Below are positions 56,515-64,000 of a stretch of DNA of 64,000 nucleotides, piece by piece. The notes beneath the pieces were generated by a model. It was not told the origin of the DNA. It did not search any database and saw nothing but the letters and a program-made list of their open reading frames with translations. The stretch is taken from the NCBI GenBank assembly GCA_029168955.1, contig JAPDOI010000171.1:930001-994000 (forward strand), given 5' to 3'. A program made the position numbers and the translations under genes. This stretch comes from Aplectana chamaeleonis (lineage: Eukaryota > Nematoda > Chromadorea > Rhabditida > Cosmocercidae). Position 1 is the first letter of the stretch. Each line of letters starts with the position of its first letter.

Positions 56515-59500
56515 TGCAGGACATCATGGGACGTGTGCAGGACAGCTTTAGGGGTGTGCAGGACATCATGGGAACTGTGCAGGACCGCAATAAGGGTGTG
56601 CAGGACATCATGTGACGTGCGCAGGACCGCAAAAGGGCTGTGCAGGATGGCATGGAATGTATGCAGGACCTCAGCAGGGATGTGCAGGACATCATATGAC
56701 GTGTGCAGGACAGGATGTCATGGACATCTGTGCAGGACCGCAGTACGGGTGTGCAAGATGTCATGGAATGAGTGCAGGACCTCAGTAGGAGTGCAGGGCA
56801 CCATGCGACGTGAACAGGGCCCTAGTTGGAGTATGGAGGACATCATGGGACGTGTGCAGGACCCCAGTAATGATGGGCAGGACATCATGGGATGTGTGCA
56901 GGGCCACAGTCGGAGTGCGAAGATCATCACGGGACGTGTGCAGGACTGCAATAGGGGTGTGCAGGTTGTCATGGAATGTGTGCGGGACTCAAGTAGGAGT
57001 GTGCGGTGTGCAGGATGTCATGGATTGTGTACAGGACGTCGTAGAATGTGTGGAGGACCTCAGTAGGAATGTGCAGGACCCCAGAAGGGATGTGCAGGAC
57101 AAGATATCTTGCACATCTGCGCAGGACCGCAGTAGGGGTGTGCAAGATGTCATGGAATGTGTGCAGAACCCCTGTAGGAGTGGAGGACATCATGGGACGT
57201 GTGCAGGTTCTCAGTAGGGGGGTGCAGGATGTCATGGAATGTGTGCATGACCTCAGTAGGAGTGCAGGACATCATGGGACGTGTGCAGGACCGCAGTAGG
57301 GGTGTGCAGGATGTCATGGAATGTGTGCAGGACCTCAGTAGTTGTGGGCAGGACATCATGGGATGTGTGCAGGACTTCAGTAGTGATGGGCAGGACATCA
57401 TGGGATGTGTGCAGGGCCTCAGTAGGAGTGCGAAGAACATCATGGGACGTGTGCAGGACCGCAATAGGGGTGAGCAGGATGTCATGGAATCTGTGCAGGA
57501 CGTCGTAGAATGTGCGGAGAACCTCAGTAGGAATGTGCAGGAAATGATGGGACGTGTGCAGGACCGCGGGACGTGTGCAGGACTCCAGTGGGAGTTTGCA
57601 GGGCATCATGGGACGTAAACAGGACCCCAGTAGGAGTGTGAAGGACATCATGGGACGTGTGCAGGGACCCAGTAGGGATGTGCAGGACGTCATGGGACGT
57701 GTGCAGGACCGCTTTAGAGGTGTGCAGGACCGCAATAGGGGTGTGCAGGACATCATGGGACGTGCGCAGGACGGCAAAAGGGCTGTGCAGGTTGGCATGG
57801 AATGAATGCAGGACCTCAGTAAGAGTGCAGAACATCATGGGACGTGTGCAGGATCGAAGTAGGGATGTGCAGGACAACATGGGACGTGTGCAGGACTCCG
57901 GTGGGAGAGTGCAGGGCATTATGGGACGTGAACGGGGCCCTAGTAGGAGTGCGGAGGACATCATGGGACGTGTGCAGGACCTCGGTAGGAGTGTGCAGGG
58001 CAACACGGGGCGTGAACAGTACCCCAGTACGAGTGTGCAAGACATTATGGGACGTGTGCGGCATCCCAGTAGGGATGTGCAGGACATCGTGGGGCGTGCG
58101 CAGGACCGCAATAGATCTGTGCAGGATGTCATGGAATGTGTGCATGACCTCAGTAGGAGTGTGCAGGGCAACATGGGACGTGAACAGTACCCCAGTACGA
58201 GTGTGCAGGACATCATGGGACGTGTGCGGCATCCCAGTAGGGATGTGAAGGACATCATGGGACGTGTGCAGGACTGCAGTAGGGGTTCGCGCGATGTCAT
58301 GGAATGTGTGCAGGACCTCAGTAGGAGTGTGCAGGACATTATGAGACGTGTGCAGGACCGAAGTAGGGATGTGCAGGACAACATGGGACGTGTGCAGGAC
58401 ACCAGTGGGAGTGTGCAGGGCGTCATGGAACGTGAACAGGGCCTTAGTAGGAGTGAGGAGTGTGGAGGACATCATGGGACGTGTGCAGGACCCCAGTAGG
58501 GATGTGCAGGACATCATGAGACGTGTGCAGGATCGCAGTAGGGGTGTGCAACACATCATGGGACGTGTGCAGGACCGCAATAGGGGTGCGAAGAACATCA
58601 TGGGACGTGTGCAGGACCGCAATAGGGGTGAGCAGGGTGTCATGGAATCTGTGCAGGACGTCGTATAATGTGCGGAGAACCTCAGTAGGAATGTGCAGGA
58701 CATCATGGGACGTGTGCAGGACAGCTTTAGGGGTGTGCAGGACATCATGGGACTGTGCAGGACCGCAATAAGGGTGTGCAGGACATCATGTGACGTGCGC
58801 AGGACCGCAAAAGGGCTGTGCAGGATGGCATGGAATGTATGCAGGACCTCAGCAGGGATGTGCAGGACATCATATGACGTGTGCAGGACAGGATGTCATG
58901 GACATCTGTGCAGGACCGCAGTACGGGTGTGCAAGATGTCATGGAATGAGTACAGGACCTCAGTAGGAGTGCAGGGCACCATGCGACGTGAACAGGGCCC
59001 TAGTTGGAGTATGGAGGACATCATGGGACGTGTGCAGGACCCCAGTAATGATGGGCAGGACATCATGGGATGTGTGCAGGGCCCCAGTAGGACCGCGAAG
59101 ATCATCACGAAACGTGTGCAGGACTGCAGTAGGGGTGTGCAGGTTGTCATGGAATGTGTGCGGGACCCAAGTAGGAGTGTGCGGTGTGCAGGATGTCATG
59201 GATTGTGTACAGGACGTCGTAGAATGTGTGGAGGACCTCAGTAGGAATGTGCAGGACCCCAGAAGGGATGTGCAGGACAAGATATCTTGCACACCTGCGC
59301 AGGACCGCAGTAGGGGTCTGCAAGATGTCATGGAATGTGTGCAGAACCCCTGTAGGAGTGGAGGACATCATGGGACGTGTGCAGGTTCTCAGTAGGGGGG
59401 TGCAGGATGTCATGGAATGTGTGCATGACCTCAGTAGGAGTGCAGGACATCATGGGACGTGTGCAGGACCGCAGTAGGGGTGTGCAGGATGTCATGGAAT

Positions 59501-60870
59501 GTGTGCAGGACCTCAGTAGTTGTGGGCAGGACATCATGGGATGTGTGCAGGACTTCAGTAGTGATGGGCAGGACATCATGGGATGTGTGCAGGGCCTCAG
59601 TAGGAGTGCGAAGAACATCATGGGACGTGTGCAGGACCGCAATAGGGGTGAGCAGGATGTCATGGAATCTGTGCAGGACGTCGTAGAATGTGCGGAGAAC
59701 CTCAGTAGGAATGTGCAGGAAATGATGGGACGTGTGCAGGACCGCGGGACGTGTGCAGGACTCCAGTGGGAGTTTGCAGGGCATCATGGGACGTGAACAG
59801 GACCCCAGTAGGAGTGTGAAGGACATCATGGGACGTGTGCAGGAACCCAGTAGGGATGTGCAGGACGTCATGGGACGTGTGCAGGACCGCTTTAGAGGTG
59901 TGCAGGACCGCAATAGGGGTGTGCAGGACATCATGGGACGTGCGCAGGACGGCGAAAGGGCTGTGCAGGTTGGCATGGAATGAATGCAGGACCTCAGTAA
60001 GAGTGCAGGACATCATGGGACGTGTGCAGCATCGAAGTAGGGATGTGCGGGACAACATGGGACGTGTGCAGGACTCCGGTGGGAGAGTGCAGGGCATTAT
60101 GGGACGTGAACGGGGCCCTAGTAGGAGTGCGGAGGGCATCATGGGACGTGTGCAGGACTTCAGTAGGAGTGTGCAGGGCAACACGGGGCGTGAACAGTAC
60201 CCCAGTACGAGTGTGCAAGACATCATGGGACGTGTGCGGCATCCCAGTAGGGATGTGCAGGACATCGTGGGGCGTGCGCAGGACCGCAATAGATCTGTGC
60301 AGGATGTCAAGGAATGTGTGCATGACCTCAGTAGGAGTGTGCAGGGCAACATGGGACGTGAACAGTACCCCAGTACGAGTGTGCAGGACATCATTGGACG
60401 TGTGCGGCATCCCAGTAGGGATGTGAAGGACATCATGGGACGTGTGCAGGACTGCAGTAGGGGTTCGCGCGATGTCATGGAATGTGTGCAGGACCTCAGT
60501 AGGAGTGTGCAGGACATTATGAGACGTGTGCAGGACCGAAGTAGGGATGTGCAGGAGAACATGGGACGTGTGCAGGACACCAGTGGGAGTGTGCAGGGCA
60601 TCATGGAACGTGAACAGGGCCTTAGTAGGAGTGAGGAGTGTGGAGTACATCATGGGACGTGTGCAGGACCCCAGTAGGGATGTGCAGGACATCATGAGAC
60701 GTGTGCAGGATTGCAGTAGGGGTGTGCAACACATCATGGGACGTGTGCAGGACCGCAATAGGGGTGCGAAGAACATCATGGGACGTGTGCAGGACCGCAA
60801 TAGGAGTGAGCAGGGTGGACGTGTGCAGGACCGCAATAGGAGTGAGCAGGGTGTCATGGAATCTGTGCAG
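56515..60870. repeat. 2178-bp higher-order repeat, two tandem copies
   Basis: About 56515-58690 recurs at 58693-60870 with offset 2178 bp. Both contain AAGATATCTTGCACA (57100 and 59278), CAGTAGTTGTGGGCAGGACA and GGCATCCCAGTAGGGATGTG marks. Confidence 0.85.
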
Positions 60871-62099
60871 GACGTCGTATAATGTGCGGAGAACCTCAGT
60901 AGGAATGTGCAGGAAATCATGGGACGTGTGTAGGATTGCGAGACTTGTGCAGGACTCCTGTGGGAGTTCGCAGGGCATCATGGGACGTGAACAGGACCCC
61001 AGTAGGAGTGTGCAGGACATCATGGAACGTGTGCAGGAACCCAGTAGGGATGTGCAGGACGTCATGGGACGTGTGCAGGACCGCAAAAGGGCTGTGCAGG
61101 TTGGCATGGAATGTATGTAGGACCTCAGTAGGGATGAGCAGGACATCATATGACGTGTGCAGGACCGCAATAGGGGTGCGAAGAACATCATGGGACGTGT
61201 GCAGGACCGCAATAGGGGTGAGCAGGGTGTCATGGAATCTGTGCAGGACGTCGTATAATGTGCGGAGAACCTTAGTAGGAATGTGCAGGAAATCATGGGA
61301 CGTGTGTAGGACCGCGAGACGTGTGCAGGACTCCGATGGGAGTTCGCAGGGCATCATGGGACGTGAACATGACCCCAGTAGGAGTGTGCAGGACATCATG
61401 GAACGTGTGCAGGAACCCAGTAGGGATGTGCAGGACGTCATGGGACGTGTGCAGGACCGCAAAAGGGCTGTGCAGGTTGGCATGGAATGTATGCAGGACC
61501 TCAGTAGGGATGAGCAGGACATCATAGGACGTGTGCAGGACAGGACGTCACGGACATCTGTGCAGGGCCGCAGTAGGGGTGAGCAAGATGTCATGGAATG
61601 AGTGCAGGACCTCAGTAAGAGTGCAGGACATCATGGGACGTGTGCAGGATCGAAGTAGGGATGTGCAGGACAACATGGCACGTGTGCAGGACTCCGGTGG
61701 GAGTGTGCAGGGCATCATGGGACGTGAACAGGGCCCTAGTAGGAGTGTGGAGGACATCATGGGACGTGTGCAGGACCCCAGTAGGGATGCGCTGGACATC
61801 ATGGGACGTGCGCAGGACGGCAAAAGGGCTGTGCAGGTTGACATGGAATGAGTGCAGGACCTCAGTAAGAGTGCAGGACATCATGGACGTGTGCAGGATC
61901 GAAGTAGGGATGTGCAGGACAACATGGGACGTGTGCAGGACTCCGGTGGGAGGGTGGAGGGCATCATGGGACGTGAACAGGACCCTAGTAGGAGTGTGGA
62001 GGACATCATGGGACGTGGGCAGGACCCCAGTAGGGATGTGCTGGACATCATGGGACGTGCGCAGGACGGCAAAAGGGCTGTGCAGGTTGGCATGGAATG

Positions 62100-64000
62100 A
62101 GTGCAGGACCTCAGTAAGAGTGCAGGACATCATGGAACGTGTGCAGGATCGAAGTAGGGATGTGCAGGACAACATGGGACGTGTGCAGGACTCCGGTGGG
62201 AGAGTGCAGGGCATTATGGGACGTGAACGGGGCCCTAGTAGGAGTGCGGAGGACATCATGGGACGTGTGCAGGACCTCGGTAGGAGTGTGCAGAGCAACA
62301 CGGGGCGTGAACAGTACCCCAGTACGAGTGTGCAAGACATCATGGGACGTGTGCGGCATCCCAGTAGGGGTGTGCAGGACATCGTGGGGCGTGCGCAGGA
62401 CCGCAATAGATCTGTGCAGGATGGCATGGAATGTGTGCATGACCTCAGTAGGAGTGTGCAGGGCAACATGGGACGTGAACAGTACCCCAGTACGAGTGTG
62501 CAGAACATCATGGGACGTGTGCGGCATCCCAGTAGGGATGTGAAGGACATCATGGGACGTGTGCAGGACTGCAGTAGGGGTTTGCGCGATGTCATGGAAT
62601 GTGCGCAGGACCTCAGTAGGAGTGTGCAGGACATTATGGGACGTGTGCAGGACCGAAGTAGGGATGTGCAGGACAACATGGGACGTGTGCAGGACACCAG
62701 TGGGAGTGTGCAGGGCATCATGGAACGTGAACAGGGCTTTAGTAGGAGTGAGGAGTGTGGAGGACTTTATGGGACGTGTGCAGGACCCCAGTAGGGATGT
62801 GCAGGACATCATGAGACGTGTGCAGGATCGCAGTAGGGGTGTGCAACACATCATGGGACGTGTGCAGGACCGCAATAGGGGTGCGAAGAACATCATGGGA
62901 CGTGTGCAGGACCGCAATAGGGGTGAGCAGGGTGTCATGGAATCTGTGCAGGACGTCGTATAATGTGCGGAGAACCTCAGTAGGAATGTGCAGGACATCA
63001 TGGGACGTGTGCAGGACAGCTTCAGGGGTGTGCAGGACATCATGGGAACTGTGCAGGACCGCAATAAGGGTGTGCAGGACATCATGTGACGTGCGCAGGA
63101 CCGCAAAAGGGCTGTGCAGGATGGCATGGAATGTATGCAGGACCTCAGCAGGGATGTGCAGGACATCATATGACGTGTGCAGGACAGGATGTCATGGACA
63201 TCTGTGCAGGACCGCAGTACGGGTGTGCAAGATGTCATGGAATGAGTGCAGGACCTCAGTAGGAGTGCAGGGCACCATGCGACGTGAACAGGGCCCTAGT
63301 TGGAGTATGGAGGACATCATGGGACGTGTGCAGGACCCCAGTAATGATGGGCAGGACATCATGGGATGTGTGCAGGGCCCCAGTAGGACCGCGAAGATCA
63401 TCACGAAACGTGTGCAGGACTGCAATAGGGGTGTGCAGGTTGTCATGGAAGGTGTGCGGGACTCAAGTAGGAGTGTGCGGTGTGCAGGATGTCATGGATT
63501 GTGTACAGGACGTCGTAGAATGTGTGGAGGACCTCAGTAGGAATGTGCAGGACCCCAGAAGGGATGTGCAGGACAAGATATCTTGCACATCTGCGCAGGA
63601 CCGCAGTAGGGGTCTGCAAGATGTCATGGAATGTGTGCAGAACCCCTGTAGGAGTGGAGGACATCATGGGACGTGTGCAGGTTCTCAGTAGGGGGGTGCA
63701 GGATGTCATGGAATGTGTGCATGACCTCAGTAGGAGTGCAGGACATCATGGGACGTGTGCAGGACCGCAGTAGGGGTGTGCAGGATGTCATGGAATGTGT
63801 GCAGGACCTCAGTAGTTGTGGGCAGGACATCATGGGATGTGTGCAGGACTTCAGTAGTGATGGGCAGGACATCATGGGATGTGTGCAGGGCCTCAGTAGG
63901 AGTGCGAAGAACATCATGGGACGTGTGCAGGACCGCAATAGGGGTGAGCAGGATGTCATGGAATCTGTGCAGGACGTCGTAGAATGTGCGGAGAACCTCA
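62100..64000. repeat. Third, phase-shifted copy of the 2178-bp repeat
   Basis: 62100-64000 matches about 57805-59704 at an offset of 4295-4296 bp, about 60 bp less than two periods. Between 60870 and 62100 lies a differently rearranged block with ~277-bp and ~240-bp local repeats. The copy runs off the window. Confidence 0.8.

Larger units (their letters stand above)
44399..64000. repeat. 21-bp minisatellite array 2 (~19.6 kb, continues past the window)
   Basis: Roughly 930 units of about 21 bp share GTGCAGGAC or GTGCAGGAT. Main types: GACCGCAGTAGGGGTGTGCA, GATGTCATGGAATGTGTGCA, GACCTCAGTAGGAGTGTGCA and GACATCATGGGACGTGTGCA; four together make an 84-bp module. Open frames arise in two plus frames (VQDLSRS/VQDIMGR heptads; CRTSVGV/CRMSWNV heptads) and two minus frames (VLHTFHD/ILHTPTA; SCTRPMM/SCTLLLR). 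The other plus frame is closed by the TAG in CAGTAG. Stops and 1-2-bp unit losses break every frame within 1.9 kb, so a single protein is not encoded. The plus strand is strongly G-rich throughout. Confidence 0.95.

Noticed and set aside
44399..64000. CRISPR array
   Set aside because: No conserved repeat with unique spacers; all units are related to each other and the setting is an animal nuclear genome.

Overview
This window looks like repeat-dominated, probably heterochromatic DNA from an animal nuclear genome, most likely a clade V (strongylid, hookworm-like) nematode. The main reason is the RTE reverse-transcriptase tail at 3.4-4.4 kb (YADD box, then a C-terminal region containing YGSETWAA and LLGHILRR-type motifs), which closely resembles the RTE copies I know from hookworm assemblies. 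The assignment rests on recall, not a search. I found no convincing host protein-coding gene. Nearly every long open frame is explained by a transposon, a transposon fossil or a tandem repeat whose unit length is a multiple of three.

Layout. 0-2.8 kb: small palindromic elements and a nest of TIR elements (1472-2575). 2.8-5.2 kb: a 145-bp satellite split by a 5'-truncated RTE retrotransposon. 5.2-8.0 kb: an end-to-end train of about 490-700-bp MITEs that share TTAA borders. 8.0-11.1 kb: dispersed repeats and small MITEs. 11.17-16.19 kb: a 5-kb interval bounded by ~70-bp inverted repeats and carrying a 2.5-kb minisatellite of 21-bp units. 16.5-21.1 kb: short tandem arrays, a 117-bp satellite related to the 145-bp one, and a near-perfect 249-bp GC-rich hairpin. 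22.0-26.8 kb: a 4.8-kb interval bounded by ~205-bp inverted repeats. It holds another TIR element, a hairpin MITE, a 1-kb fold-back with a decayed gene fragment, and a MITE that contains a hAT element with an intact 8-bp target duplication. 26.8-30.0 kb: MITEs, a CR1/jockey-like LINE 3' end, and a Penelope-like GIY-YIG endonuclease enclosed by 353-bp inverted arms between two (ATT)n tracts. 33.5-38 kb: a decayed full-length-like CR1/jockey LINE with a MITE inside its endonuclease domain. 38-44.4 kb: old repeats and a hAT-type transposase fragment. 44.4-64.0 kb: a ~19.6-kb tandem array of 21-bp units around a GTGCAGGAC core, with 1.77-, 2.18- and ~4.4-kb higher-order repeats, running off the window end.

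The genes do not form a pathway. The coherent story is layered transposition and tandem amplification. One MITE superfamily (TTAAAGGCAGTG...CACTGCCTTTAA type) occurs in at least fifteen places. The 21-bp GTGCAGGAC minisatellite occurs as two large arrays, with possibly related, more degenerate copies at three other loci. Two fold-back elements have arms that duplicate the 3' end of a gene fragment held between them.
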